From Aquibacillus saliphilus (GTDB lineage: Bacteria > Bacillota > Bacilli > Bacillales > Amphibacillaceae): a stretch of DNA of 64,000 nt. The notes under the pieces are model-generated. The model made no database searches and was not told the DNA's origin. It worked only from the letters and a program-made list of their open reading frames with translations. This document shows, one piece after another, positions 35,872 through 44,845 of the stretch; the first letter of the stretch is position 1, and the number at the start of each line of letters is the position of its first letter. The stretch lies in the NCBI RefSeq assembly GCF_020404745.1, contig NZ_JAIZAP010000002.1, forward strand, positions 62,001-126,000. Direction: 5' to 3'. The position numbers and the translations under genes are program-made.

Positions 35872-36213
35872 TTAGGCACCACCTTTACTTTTCTCAGGCT
35901 CACCGGATACTAATTTCAAACCAATTACCCCGATTAATAGGATTCCAATTAATAGAACTTTTAACAGATTGAAAGGCTCTCCATATACAATAATTTCCAT
36001 TAATACAGTTCCGGCGGTCCCAAGTCCTGCAAAAACTGCATAAACAGTTCCTATCGGTAAGTATTTAGCGGTAACTGGAAGAATAGTAAATGTGGTAATG
36101 ATTGCTAGAATAGTCAATCCCCATTCCAATCCACTTGTTGAATGTTTAAGGCCAGCAACCCAAAATATTTCAAATAACGCAGCTATTACAACATATATCC
36201 AATATCTATTCAT
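35872..36213 (-). CDS. ykkC: SMR-family efflux subunit (YkkC-like)
   Basis: A four-helix protein of 113 residues with the membrane Glu in ALFEIFWVAGLKHS (residue 14). LPIGTVYAVFAGLGTAGTVLMEI and LLIGILLIGVIGLKLVSGE match B. subtilis YkkC. First gene of the pair, AAGGAG is well placed. Promoter candidate upstream on the minus strand: TTGACA (36285-36280), 16-base spacer, GATAAT (36263-36258). The proteins of an SMR pair insert in opposite orientations and act together. Confidence 0.92.
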   Translation of the reverse strand: MNRYWIYVVIAALFEIFWVAGLKHSTSGLEWGLTILAIITTFTILPVTAKYLPIGTVYAVFAGLGTAGTVLMEIIVYGEPFNLLKVLLIGILLIGVIGLKLVSGEPEKSKGGA

Positions 36214-36257
36214 TATACTGCTCCTTGCTAATGTTTTAATTAGATGAGTAACATCCC

Positions 36258-36285
36258 ATTATCCTTATTAAATATTATTTGTCAA
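36258..36285 (-). promoter_or_regulatory. Promoter of ykkCD
   Basis: Minus strand TTGACA, 16-base spacer, GATAAT, about 45 bases before the start codon. GATG-N5-CATC lies just behind the -10 box. Confidence 0.6.
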
Positions 36286-36487
36286 TCGATTGAAATTTGA
36301 CTGACTTTTTAGTTAACTTTCTTTTCTAATTCTAAATGAATACTGATTAATTGTTTTTCTCATGCTCAGGAGAGGTAGCAGATATCTTGTAGTAATATGT
36401 TGAAGTTGATAGGATTATTTGAGGTGAAATACATAGATATAGAGTTTAACTGGGGTAAAGATATTGTTTTCAAGAGGAGTGAAAAAA

Positions 36488-37351
36488 ATGTCGAAACGAA
36501 ATATTAGTCTTAGTATCGTATTTGCGACTCTAATTATTATTAGCCTTGTAAGCTACATCAAAATAAGTAATCTAGAAAATCGAATGCATACGATCGATAA
36601 TATGCAACATGAAATCCAAAATGTGAATAGTTCTGTTCAAAGTATATCCCGAGAAGTACATATGCAAATGGACGAATTTTTACAAGAACAACTCTGGATA
36701 TCAGAAAAAGAATATCAAATAACAGCAGTTGATATAGAGAAAAATACAATTGACGTAACCCTGGAATGGAGTTTACGGGATTTACTTGATCAAGAGGAAA
36801 TATCATTTTTGTATCGTGAAGATAGTACGAATGAATGGACGGAGCTTGACGTCAAAAATAATAATGGACTAAACTATTCAACCAGCCGGACATTCCCTTT
36901 GGAGGGAAACTATCAAACACAAGTAATAGCAACTTCTGACGACGGAAAGAGAAGTGAGGATTTACTAGAGTTAAAATTTAAGGAGCAGTTGGATAATCGA
37001 ATCATTACAGACGCTTTTTTACATCCAAGTGGTCATGAACAGTTTACATTGGATATAAACATACATAATCGTTTAGACCATGAATTTATGCTTGCTCAAA
37101 ATAGTGATGATTTTAAAATAAAAAGTGCGAAAGCCTTTCTTTATGCAAAGGGAGAGCTATTAAAAGAATTAGATTTATTAAAAGAAAATCGAAATTTCCA
37201 TTCCAATTCAAAAGGTGAGAACATTACCTACCATCAATCCCTAAGCCTTGGAAAAGAGATAGGAGAACATGGGGACAATGTTGAACTTCGTGTCATTATA
37301 GAAGATGGATTAGGTTTGAAGTACGAAACAAAAGTGAATTCTATCAATTAA
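36488..37351 (+). CDS. Membrane-anchored protein of unknown function
   Basis: A protein of 287 residues from ATG 36488, which has AGGAG 8 bases upstream (an in-frame earlier start at 36464 lacks one). A single membrane helix (about 7-24) is followed by a short coiled-coil-like stretch (LENRMHTIDNMQHEIQNVNSSVQSI) and an outside domain that looks all-beta and rich in charged residues. I do not recognise the family. It stands alone, before a strong terminator. Confidence 0.7.
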   Translation: MSKRNISLSIVFATLIIISLVSYIKISNLENRMHTIDNMQHEIQNVNSSVQSISREVHMQMDEFLQEQLWISEKEYQITAVDIEKNTIDVTLEWSLRDLLDQEEISFLYREDSTNEWTELDVKNNNGLNYSTSRTFPLEGNYQTQVIATSDDGKRSEDLLELKFKEQLDNRIITDAFLHPSGHEQFTLDINIHNRLDHEFMLAQNSDDFKIKSAKAFLYAKGELLKELDLLKENRNFHSNSKGENITYHQSLSLGKEIGEHGDNVELRVIIEDGLGLKYETKVNSIN

Positions 37352-37424
37352 AAGTCAGCCTAGTATGTGTGAATTAGTGATGGTGATTTCACTACTGAAT
37401 GTATTGCTAGTCATATATTTGCAG

Positions 37425-37458
37425 AAACAAGGAGCTTGTAATTACAAGCTCCTTGTTT
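37425..37458. terminator. Bidirectional terminator
   Basis: Perfect 34-base palindrome (arm AAACAAGGAGCTTGTAA) between convergent genes, T-rich ends on both strands. Confidence 0.85.
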
Positions 37459-37473
37459 CATGTTTTAGTGTTT

Positions 37474-38142
37474 TTAAGAAGCGAAAATGGGCCATTTGTT
37501 TCTATCGGCAATGACTTTCATTTCGTGGTCTGGATTAACAACAATCGGATAATTCACGTAATTCAGTAATGGAATATCACTTTCGCTATCTGCATAAGCC
37601 CAGATTTCCATAGGTTGATCTGAAAGGGATTTTTCCTGTTCAACCCATTGTTGAACTTTGGTTACTTTTTCCTCACCATTAATAATCACACCAATTTCCC
37701 CAGTGCAAAGTGAATCTTGATCAAATAATAATTCGGTACTAATGACATGCACGTCTAATTGAAGTTCTTTTGTGAAGGCTTCTAAAAATGGATGCAGAGC
37801 ACCTGATACCATAATAACTGTATCCCCATTTTCTTGATGTTTCTGGATTTGGAGTAAGAGATCTTGGTGGACGTCCTTTTTTCCGATATTGACTAGATCT
37901 TGGAAAAATACGTCTAATTCTGTACTTGTTTTCCCTTTGAATGTCTTAGCAAAGGCCTTGAAAAACTGGTGTTTGAAAGCATTTTTTCCTTTTACAAGAC
38001 CTAAACCTAAAGATTTAATCAGTCCTACGAAAAGAACTCCCCACTCTTTCATGGTAAATCTCTTCTTACCAATTTGAAACATGACCTTAAAGGAATTACC
38101 CTGATAGAGTGTGCCATCAAAATCTACTGTAACTACCGCCAA
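37474..38142 (-). CDS. HAD-superfamily phosphatase (subfamily IB)
   Basis: A hydrolase of 222 residues with the HAD motifs: nucleophile and acid DFDGTLYQG (D8, D10), Ser in MVSGALHPFLEAF (motif II), and the metal-binding YADSESDIPLL (motif IV). A cap of about 80 helical residues follows motif I, as in the SerB-like subfamily IB. The start is TTG at 38142 behind GAGGTGAT. Substrate unknown; phosphoserine-like or lipid phosphates are usual in this subfamily. Single gene. Confidence 0.88.
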   Translation of the reverse strand: MAVVTVDFDGTLYQGNSFKVMFQIGKKRFTMKEWGVLFVGLIKSLGLGLVKGKNAFKHQFFKAFAKTFKGKTSTELDVFFQDLVNIGKKDVHQDLLLQIQKHQENGDTVIMVSGALHPFLEAFTKELQLDVHVISTELLFDQDSLCTGEIGVIINGEEKVTKVQQWVEQEKSLSDQPMEIWAYADSESDIPLLNYVNYPIVVNPDHEMKVIADRNKWPIFAS

Positions 38143-38244
38143 TCATATCACCTCAGTTTTCTAGTAAGTATAAATTAAATTGTAATAATTGTAAATAAAT
38201 TGAAGTTTATTAGGCTCGTTCTATGTTGTTTTTAGCACCTGATA

Positions 38245-38280
38245 TTAATACTTGGTATTATTCATTATCCGCTGTATAAT
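38245..38280 (+). promoter_or_regulatory. Promoter and FapR-like palindrome of the second degV gene
   Basis: TTGGTA (38252-38257), 17-base spacer, TATAAT (38275-38280). The -35 box is inside TTAATACTTGGTATTAT (38245-38261), which resembles the FapR operator of phospholipid genes. Confidence 0.45.
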
Positions 38281-38318
38281 AAAAAGTAATCGGATTCATT
38301 TCAGGAGGAGGAAAAAAC

Positions 38319-39173
38319 ATGGCAGAGAAAAGAGTTGCTTTTGTTACAGATAGTACAGCTTATTTAACTGAAGAATTGCTTGCGCATCCTGACGTTTATG
38401 TGGTGCCAATTGTGGTTATTTCAGAGGAACGGGAATATGAAGATGGAATTGATCTATCCTCTGAACAGTTATATGACCTGATTCGTAACAATAAAGATGT
38501 TCCCAAAACCTCTCAACCATCAGTTGGTAAGTTTCAAGAGCTATATGAAAAGCTGAAAATAGACTATGATCATGCGATAGCCATTCATGTTTCTAATAAA
38601 TTAAGTGGGACAGTTGCAAGTTCTGGTGCTGGAAAAGATCATGCTGGCTTTAATGTGGAAATTATAGATTCCTTATCGATATCGCACGGGATTACCTCAC
38701 TTCTCGATAAAGGGATTTTACTGGCAGAACAAGACGTTGATATAAAGGAAATAGCCAATCAACTTAGAGATGAAGTAACTAAATCTAAGAATTTGGTTTT
38801 GTTAGGTAGCTTAGAGCAATTATATAGAGGTGGTAGAATGTCAGGCGCCCAGTTCTTACTCGGTAATGTTCTACAAATTAAGCCAATTCTTAGTATTAAT
38901 TCTGAAGGGGAGCTTGGTATGTTTGAGCGGGTCCGTTCAGAGAAGAAAGCGACCAATAAGATAATAGATTTATTCAAAAAATCATGCGAAGAATCCAATG
39001 TGAAACAAGTAGGGATTATGCATGGTAATGTGTTAGAAAAAGCAACTGAATTGAAGAAAAGGATTGAGCGAGAGATTCCAGGCGTTGATATTGTCTTTGG
39101 AGAAATCAGTTCTTCTATAGCTGTTCATGCAGGAGAAGGAACGCTTGCATTGTTTTGGAAAACAGAAAAATAA
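38319..39173 (+). CDS. DegV-family fatty-acid-binding protein, second copy
   Basis: A protein of 284 residues, paralogue of the gene at 31481, with FVTDSTAYL, SQPSVGKFQELYEKL, HVSNKLSGTVASSGAG and GSLEQLYRGGRMSG. It should carry a fatty acid for FakA-dependent phosphorylation. Two such proteins with different fatty acid preference are common in Bacillota. RBS AGGAGGAGG, ATG start. Monocistronic with a terminator directly behind. The promoter region shares TATTAATACTT and a TATAAT box with the first copy. Confidence 0.93.
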   Translation: MAEKRVAFVTDSTAYLTEELLAHPDVYVVPIVVISEEREYEDGIDLSSEQLYDLIRNNKDVPKTSQPSVGKFQELYEKLKIDYDHAIAIHVSNKLSGTVASSGAGKDHAGFNVEIIDSLSISHGITSLLDKGILLAEQDVDIKEIANQLRDEVTKSKNLVLLGSLEQLYRGGRMSGAQFLLGNVLQIKPILSINSEGELGMFERVRSEKKATNKIIDLFKKSCEESNVKQVGIMHGNVLEKATELKKRIEREIPGVDIVFGEISSSIAVHAGEGTLALFWKTEK

Positions 39174-39176
39174 AAT

Positions 39177-39224
39177 AAAAGACCTGACCATGTAACAATT
39201 ATTTGTTCGGGGTCAGGTCTTTTT
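39177..39224 (+). terminator. Terminator of the second degV gene
   Basis: Stem AAAAGACCTGACC / GGTCAGGTCTTTT, 21-base loop, T-run. Confidence 0.85.
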
Positions 39225-39366
39225 ACGCCCTCGTAAGTGAGATTATAAACATAGAAAAATAGAGGGAAAGAGCAAGTAGATCTAAAGTAACCCTTTATTA
39301 CAAAATAGAAAAGGTGTATCATTTAATGTATATTCTTTCATGTACTTGATGAGGAGGGTGGCAAAA

Positions 39367-40137
39367 TTGGAAAAAAGCTTTAATAACAGCTTGAAAACTG
39401 TAGAAAAAGAAGAATTATATCGTCAAGTAGTTGAATATTCATTTGAGACAACAATTATTCACTGTAATCAAAAAGTATTATACATAAATGAAGCTGGTGC
39501 TAATTTCCTAAGAGCAAGCAAAAATGAATTAATTGGAGCTAATGTAGTTGATGTATTTACAGAGCAATATCGCGAATTTATTGTGGGAAGAATACGCAAA
39601 GGATCAAAAGATAGATCAGTTGGCGAGCTAATCGAAACATCTATCTACCGAACTGATGGAACTATCGTTGACGTAGAGCTTTATTGTCATCCAGTTATAT
39701 ATGGTGAAACAAAAGCTATTCAATCTATTATTCGGGATATAACACCTAGAAGAGAAGCTGAATCAAAGCTTGAGCAAGTAATGAGTGAGGTAGCGACACC
39801 TATTGTTCCTGTATATGACGGGATTGCTGTTATCCCACTTATTGGGGACCTTAACGAATGTAGAACAAGAGAGCTTTTAGAAATCATTCCTCGAAAATTA
39901 CAAGATTACAATCTGGATTATATAATAATAGATGTTTCAGGAATTTATAATATAGATGAAATTGTTGTCAATTTCATCTATAAGATCGACTCAATTATAA
40001 AATTATTAGGGATTTCTCTAGTATATACGGGATTAAGACCTGAACTTGCTAGGAAATCAGTAGAAGCTCGTCTCGATGTAACTTCTTTAGATACGATGTC
40101 TAATGTAAAACAAGCTTTAAGTCGCTTGGTTAACTAG
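39367..40137 (+). CDS. PAS-STAS signalling protein
   Basis: A cytoplasmic protein of 256 residues: a PAS domain (about 15-125, VVEYSFETTIIHCNQKVLYINEAGANFLRASKNELIG ... IRDITPRREAE) joined to a STAS domain (about 140-250, PIVPVYDGIAVIPLIGDL ... YIIIDVSGIYNIDEIVVNFIYKI). The STAS part resembles the RsbR/RsbT-antagonist group of the stressosome, and the conserved Ser/Thr phosphorylation position may be the Ser in DVSGIYNID. The TTG at 39367 is chosen with AGGAGG 9 bases upstream; an ATG at 39340 lacks one. It may be a sensor for general stress; no sigB genes are near. Confidence 0.85.
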   Translation: MEKSFNNSLKTVEKEELYRQVVEYSFETTIIHCNQKVLYINEAGANFLRASKNELIGANVVDVFTEQYREFIVGRIRKGSKDRSVGELIETSIYRTDGTIVDVELYCHPVIYGETKAIQSIIRDITPRREAESKLEQVMSEVATPIVPVYDGIAVIPLIGDLNECRTRELLEIIPRKLQDYNLDYIIIDVSGIYNIDEIVVNFIYKIDSIIKLLGISLVYTGLRPELARKSVEARLDVTSLDTMSNVKQALSRLVN

Positions 40138-40267
40138 TGATAATCAACATTACAATCATAATCAAGCTGTGGACAATTGCATGAGTGAAATTTGATTTGT
40201 TTGATAGTATATCCCTTAGAAAATACTATCAGGAGTAGCATTTACTTAATTTTAATGAGGTGGACGT

Positions 40268-41206
40268 ATGAATCGAAAAGAGCATAAGAAAAAGGAAAAA
40301 AAGAAAAAAAGTTGGTGGAAAATAACATTATTGATTGTTGCATTTTTTATATTAGGGGGAGGAGCTTATCTTTATTCTATCTATCATAATGTGAAAAGCA
40401 CAGTTGATAACGATGTACATGAATCAGTAACTTCTATCGATAATGATTTGACAAAGGAAAAAGCAGACAGAAAAGAACCCCTAAACATACTATTGTTGGG
40501 TGTGGATGAACGAGAAAATGACAAAGGTCGTTCGGACACGATGATTGTTATGACATTAGATCCGCAAAATGATCGTATGCAAATGGTAAGTATTCCGAGG
40601 GATACGCGAACTGAGATTATCGGTCACGGGACCGTAGATAAAATTAATCATTCATATGCTTTCGGTGGCAGTAATATGTCGGTTGATACAGTTGAAAATT
40701 TTCTTGACATCGAAATTGACTACTTTGCAAGAGTGAACATGGAAGGACTTCAACAACTAGTAGATGCAGTGGATGGTGTTACAGTAAATAATAATCTTGC
40801 TTTTACAAATGGTAGTTTCGAATTTCCAAAGGGTGAACTAGAACTTGATGGAAGAGAAGCATTGGCCTTTGTTAGAATGAGAAAAGAAGATCCTCAAGGG
40901 GATATTGGACGTAATGAAAGGCAACGCCAAGTAATTGAGGGTGTCATCAGTAGAGGTGCTAGTTTTAGTGGAGTAAGTAAAATCAATGAAATAATGAATG
41001 TGTTAGGCGATAATGTCAGCACAAACATGGACTTTTCCGATATGAGTACATTAGTAACTGACTATCGTGGTGCCAGAGAAAATACCGATACTTATCAGTT
41101 GAATGGTGATGGTGCGTACATCGGTGGTATATGGTATCTAATTGTACCTGATGAGGAAGTACAAAAAGCGCATGAAATGATTATAGATTTTTCTAGAAAT
41201 TCATAG
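40268..41206 (+). CDS. LytR-CpsA-Psr family glycopolymer ligase
   Basis: A protein of 312 residues: lysine-rich cytoplasmic start, one membrane helix (about 18-38) and the outside LCP domain with the conserved LLLGVDERENDKGRSDTMIVMTLDP, VSIPRDTRTEI and DKINHSYAFGG motifs, including the arginines that bind the pyrophosphate of lipid-linked substrates. LCP enzymes attach wall teichoic acid or capsule polymers to peptidoglycan. RBS GAGGTGGA, ATG start. Single gene. Confidence 0.93.
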   Translation: MNRKEHKKKEKKKKSWWKITLLIVAFFILGGGAYLYSIYHNVKSTVDNDVHESVTSIDNDLTKEKADRKEPLNILLLGVDERENDKGRSDTMIVMTLDPQNDRMQMVSIPRDTRTEIIGHGTVDKINHSYAFGGSNMSVDTVENFLDIEIDYFARVNMEGLQQLVDAVDGVTVNNNLAFTNGSFEFPKGELELDGREALAFVRMRKEDPQGDIGRNERQRQVIEGVISRGASFSGVSKINEIMNVLGDNVSTNMDFSDMSTLVTDYRGARENTDTYQLNGDGAYIGGIWYLIVPDEEVQKAHEMIIDFSRNS

Positions 41207-41221
41207 AAAGCAATCAGGGTG

Positions 41222-41265
41222 AGTTACCTATCTATCTATGTACAAACGTCTATAGATAGGTAACT
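41222..41265. terminator. Terminator hairpin between convergent genes
   Basis: Arms AGTTACCTATCTAT and ATAGATAGGTAACT, 16-base loop, between the LCP gene and the YesN-like gene; T-run is modest. Confidence 0.6.
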
Positions 41266-41278
41266 GGCACTTTGTATT

Positions 41279-42853
41279 TTAGACGTTCATTCGTTTAACA
41301 ACGTATTCTTTTTGGAACTCTTTTGGGGTAATTCCCACTGTTTTTTTAAAAACTTTAATAAAATACTTATCGTTTAGATAGCCAACGGAGCTTGCAATTT
41401 CATATACTTTTAAATAAGGATTCTCCAACAGCTCCTTAGCTTTCTCAATCCTTAATGCTGTGACATAGTCTGTAATAGTTTTATTGAATTGTTGTTTGAA
41501 TTTTCTTGAAATATACTCTCGACTTAAATAAAATTGTTCAGAAATATCACTTAGTGTTATATCCTTTTGATAATTGTTTCTCAGATACTCTTCAATTAGC
41601 AGAACGCTGTTTTTTTCTTTCTTGAAATTAACCTGAAATATCATTTCCAATAATCCATTAAATTCTTTTCTTTTCTCTTCTTGGAATCGAGTGAAATCAA
41701 AACATCCATGATCATCCCAGTAATCATTACCTTTGTATAAATCGCTGTGCTTATTTATTTCATACTCTTTCAGCCAGTGTTTTTTCAGTATATCAAATTG
41801 TGATTCCCATAATTCTAGCTGTTCCATAGTGAAAATTTCATTCTTTTCAGAAGAGACATAAATTTGCTTCAAAACCTTATCTAGTTGTTCCATACTGCCA
41901 CTTTGAATAGCCCACTTAATTTCTTCAGAGTAGTCGAGGAGATGTTTTATATGCTTTTGGTCATTTTTTGGAATTGTTGATAAAATAGTTTGTGAATTCA
42001 TTTCTATTAAATTGTGTTTATCATATATTTGTCGTGCTGATTGATAGGCGTCAACGAGCTGCAAAAATTGCTGACCTAAAGCTATCGTACAATGTAGGTT
42101 TGTTGCCTGTTTTATTTGTGAAATAATTTGATTTATAACATAATGTTCGTCGTTCAGCTTCCATAAAAGTAAAACAATTTCATCCTCTTTATTCATGTTC
42201 CGAAAAGCAATCCCCTTTTTATACCTACTTATTGCTTCGTTACATATAGATAGAATGGAAGAAAAAACTACCCCCATATTCTCTTGGTCTTTTTTGGTGC
42301 GGTGCATTCTAATAGATAGTAAGGCAACTGTAAACGGTTCATGGGAGACATCCAGGTGATATTCTTTTTCAATATCTTCTATTATTGGAATAGTAAGCTT
42401 TGGTTTGTCTAATACATCAGAAAGAAGATGATCCCAAACTACTTGATCGTTTGATTTATTGAACAATCGAAGGCTATTTTTCTTTTTCCATTCTTCTACA
42501 GCCTTCATTAAGGTTTCGTTCAGGTCATTTTTATGAATGGGTTTTAATAAATAATCAAAAACGCCATACATAATAGCATTTTTCATATACTTAAAATCAT
42601 CGTATCCACTTACAGCAATTGTTTTTGAATTAATATTTTCTGTACGAATCCATTTGATTAGTTCGATTCCATCGCATTTGGGCATGTTCATGTCGGTGAA
42701 TATAATCTCTGGCTCGTGCTCTCGAATCAGCTTTATCGCTTCCAGGCCATCTGCTGCCTCTAAAATAGTGGTAATTCCAAAATTTTCCCATTCAGCTAAT
42801 AGAATTAATCCTTCTCTTACATGTATTTCATCATCAATAATGATTGCCTTCAT
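41279..42853 (-). CDS. YesN-type response regulator (AraC output)
   Basis: A regulator of 524 residues: receiver domain (KAIIIDDEIHVREG, phosphorylated Asp in IIFTDMNMPKCDG), a long linker of about 290 residues, and a C-terminal AraC/XylS domain with two helix-turn-helix units (ITLSDISEQFYLSREYISRKFKQQFNKTITDYV and VYEIASSVGYLNDKYFIKVFKKTVGITPKEFQKEY). The ATG at 42853 has GGAGG 9 bases upstream inside the kinase gene; the gene overlaps the kinase by 20 bases. With the YesM kinase it should sense a sugar and activate the ABC transporter genes of the same operon. Confidence 0.92.
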   Translation of the reverse strand: MKAIIIDDEIHVREGLILLAEWENFGITTILEAADGLEAIKLIREHEPEIIFTDMNMPKCDGIELIKWIRTENINSKTIAVSGYDDFKYMKNAIMYGVFDYLLKPIHKNDLNETLMKAVEEWKKKNSLRLFNKSNDQVVWDHLLSDVLDKPKLTIPIIEDIEKEYHLDVSHEPFTVALLSIRMHRTKKDQENMGVVFSSILSICNEAISRYKKGIAFRNMNKEDEIVLLLWKLNDEHYVINQIISQIKQATNLHCTIALGQQFLQLVDAYQSARQIYDKHNLIEMNSQTILSTIPKNDQKHIKHLLDYSEEIKWAIQSGSMEQLDKVLKQIYVSSEKNEIFTMEQLELWESQFDILKKHWLKEYEINKHSDLYKGNDYWDDHGCFDFTRFQEEKRKEFNGLLEMIFQVNFKKEKNSVLLIEEYLRNNYQKDITLSDISEQFYLSREYISRKFKQQFNKTITDYVTALRIEKAKELLENPYLKVYEIASSVGYLNDKYFIKVFKKTVGITPKEFQKEYVVKRMNV

Positions 42854-44612
42854 ATATTCCATCCTCCATCCCTAGTGGAAGCCTCATTGATACTTGCAGG
42901 CCGCCCTCAGATCGATTTTCAAGTTCTAGAGTAGCTTGATCAGAATAATAGAGTTTTAGCCGTCTATGGACATTTCTTAATCCAATATGGTGGTTGTTAG
43001 TGTTGCTATTTTTATCTGAATATAAATCTTGGCGAATGTCATTCAATCTTGCTTCTGTCATACCAACACCATTATCATAGATATTTATATACAAATAATC
43101 ATTACTTTTCTTGCACTCTAAATTTATTTTTCCGATAGAATCTCTAGCATGGAAGCCGTGCTTAAAATAGTTCTCAATAATTGGTTGTAAAATCATTTTC
43201 GGCACGTTCACGTCAAGGGTTTCCTCATTAACATTTAATTCGTAGAATAAATCGTCCCCAAAACGTTGCTTTAGTAGTAGCATGTAAGATTTTGTATAAT
43301 TAATTTCTTTTACTAAAGGAACAATATTTTCCTCCATATTCATGTTATATCTCATTATTTGTGATAGGTGGGTCAATGAAGAATATATGTCAGGTGCATT
43401 ACTTTTAAGTGCCATTGTACCGATAGATTGTAAGGTATTGTATAAGAAGTGAGGATTCACCTGTGATTGTAATACCTTTAATTGGTTTGTTTTATTTTCT
43501 AATTCAAGTTTGTATTCCCTATTAATGTAATCATTAAGTCTTTCTACCATCATTTTAAATCTGTGACCTAAAATACCTATCTCATCGTTGCCTAGAGATG
43601 AAAATTGGACTTTCATATTTCCTTTCTCAATTTGTTTAATGTTTTGAACGAGTACCCTAATTGGCTTAGATATTTTGAATGAAACTAAAATAGATGCAAA
43701 AATAACAAGAGATAAACCAAGAATACCAAAAACAATATTTATCGTAGCAACCCTGTAGGCGCTCTCGTATAAGGTGGTAAAAGGTAGCCGTTTTACTATT
43801 ACCCACCCACCTTGAGCCTGAGAAATCTTGTCAAAGACCATCACACCTTGAAAAGAGGAATCATTCCACTCCAGTTGACCGTTTTCTTCAGTTGCGTTAA
43901 TTAATTCCTCTTTCCAAGGAACTTCCATACTAGAAGGACTAAATGGTTCAGAACTAAATACGAACTGCCCTTCCGGTGTGAGTATATAAAATTCTTCTGT
44001 CCCGTGAATATAGAGGTTTTGACTTAGTTGATTTATCTTTTCTAGTTTAATTTCCATGGAAAAATAGGCGAGAACTTCGTCTGAGGGTACGTTTTTATAT
44101 GCACGATGCAGTATAAATTTATTTTCACTAGGTAATAATTCCAAGTGAAGGTTATAGTCACTTTCTCTTGCAACCTTATAATTATCGGTATTGATATTAC
44201 CAGCATGCTCAGAGTAAATAATGGTGGACTGTTTAGATGTGGTTACTAATCTATTATTACCCACAATGGACATGGAGACTTTCTGTACACTGTCATTTCC
44301 ATATAAAGTAGATTGTAAAACTTGGTTTACAGATTTCATTGATGAAGAGTTGTTTGTGGAATTAGCTGTTCGTAAGTAGTGTATGTATTCTTGATTGTTA
44401 TAATTGGATAGGACAAGGTTATTCAATTCTTTAAGATAAGTTTCTACATTAATCTTACCTTGATATAGAAGGTTAATATTTTCTTGGACAGATTGCTCCT
44501 TTAATGATTCTTTCGTGTAAAGGAATGTAACAAAAATGGAGGTTCCAAAAGGGATAACCGTAATTAATAATAGTATGACGATCAATTTATTTCGAATGCT
44601 ATTTTTAAACAA
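42834..44612 (-). CDS. YesM-type sensor histidine kinase
   Basis: A kinase of 592 residues: membrane helix (about 10-32), an outside dCache-like sensing domain of about 250 residues, a second helix (about 295-317), HAMP, and a HisKA_7TM-like His_kinase domain with the phosphorylated His in QSQVNPHFLYNTLQ (H388), then an ATPase domain with IIENYFKHG and GVGMTEARL, HHIGLRNVHRRL. It is encoded between the sugar-binding protein and its response regulator. The ligand is probably the same oligosaccharide or one of its parts. Confidence 0.92.
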   Translation of the reverse strand: MFKNSIRNKLIVILLLITVIPFGTSIFVTFLYTKESLKEQSVQENINLLYQGKINVETYLKELNNLVLSNYNNQEYIHYLRTANSTNNSSSMKSVNQVLQSTLYGNDSVQKVSMSIVGNNRLVTTSKQSTIIYSEHAGNINTDNYKVARESDYNLHLELLPSENKFILHRAYKNVPSDEVLAYFSMEIKLEKINQLSQNLYIHGTEEFYILTPEGQFVFSSEPFSPSSMEVPWKEELINATEENGQLEWNDSSFQGVMVFDKISQAQGGWVIVKRLPFTTLYESAYRVATINIVFGILGLSLVIFASILVSFKISKPIRVLVQNIKQIEKGNMKVQFSSLGNDEIGILGHRFKMMVERLNDYINREYKLELENKTNQLKVLQSQVNPHFLYNTLQSIGTMALKSNAPDIYSSLTHLSQIMRYNMNMEENIVPLVKEINYTKSYMLLLKQRFGDDLFYELNVNEETLDVNVPKMILQPIIENYFKHGFHARDSIGKINLECKKSNDYLYINIYDNGVGMTEARLNDIRQDLYSDKNSNTNNHHIGLRNVHRRLKLYYSDQATLELENRSEGGLQVSMRLPLGMEDGIYEGNHY

Positions 44613-44845
44613 TTGAAGATCGCCTCCGGTATTATTTATAAGGCACTAACAGCAGTAAAAATCCGATTTTTCATCTGCAAAGTAGTGGGAAGAGAAGAGA
44701 ACGCTACCAATTTGAATTTTCATTTATATGCTCAGTATAAGATAGAAAGCATGCTCCTGTATAGAGCATGCTTCCTAGTATATTGATATTCAAAAATAAG
44801 CTGTAATACTTGGAAGATTATAGTTGTGAGTATCTTCGTATATTT

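Noticed and set aside
36214-36463. Guanidine-I (ykkC) riboswitch before ykkCD
   Set aside because: I looked for it because the genes are ykkC/ykkD homologues; the conserved core is not present in the leader.
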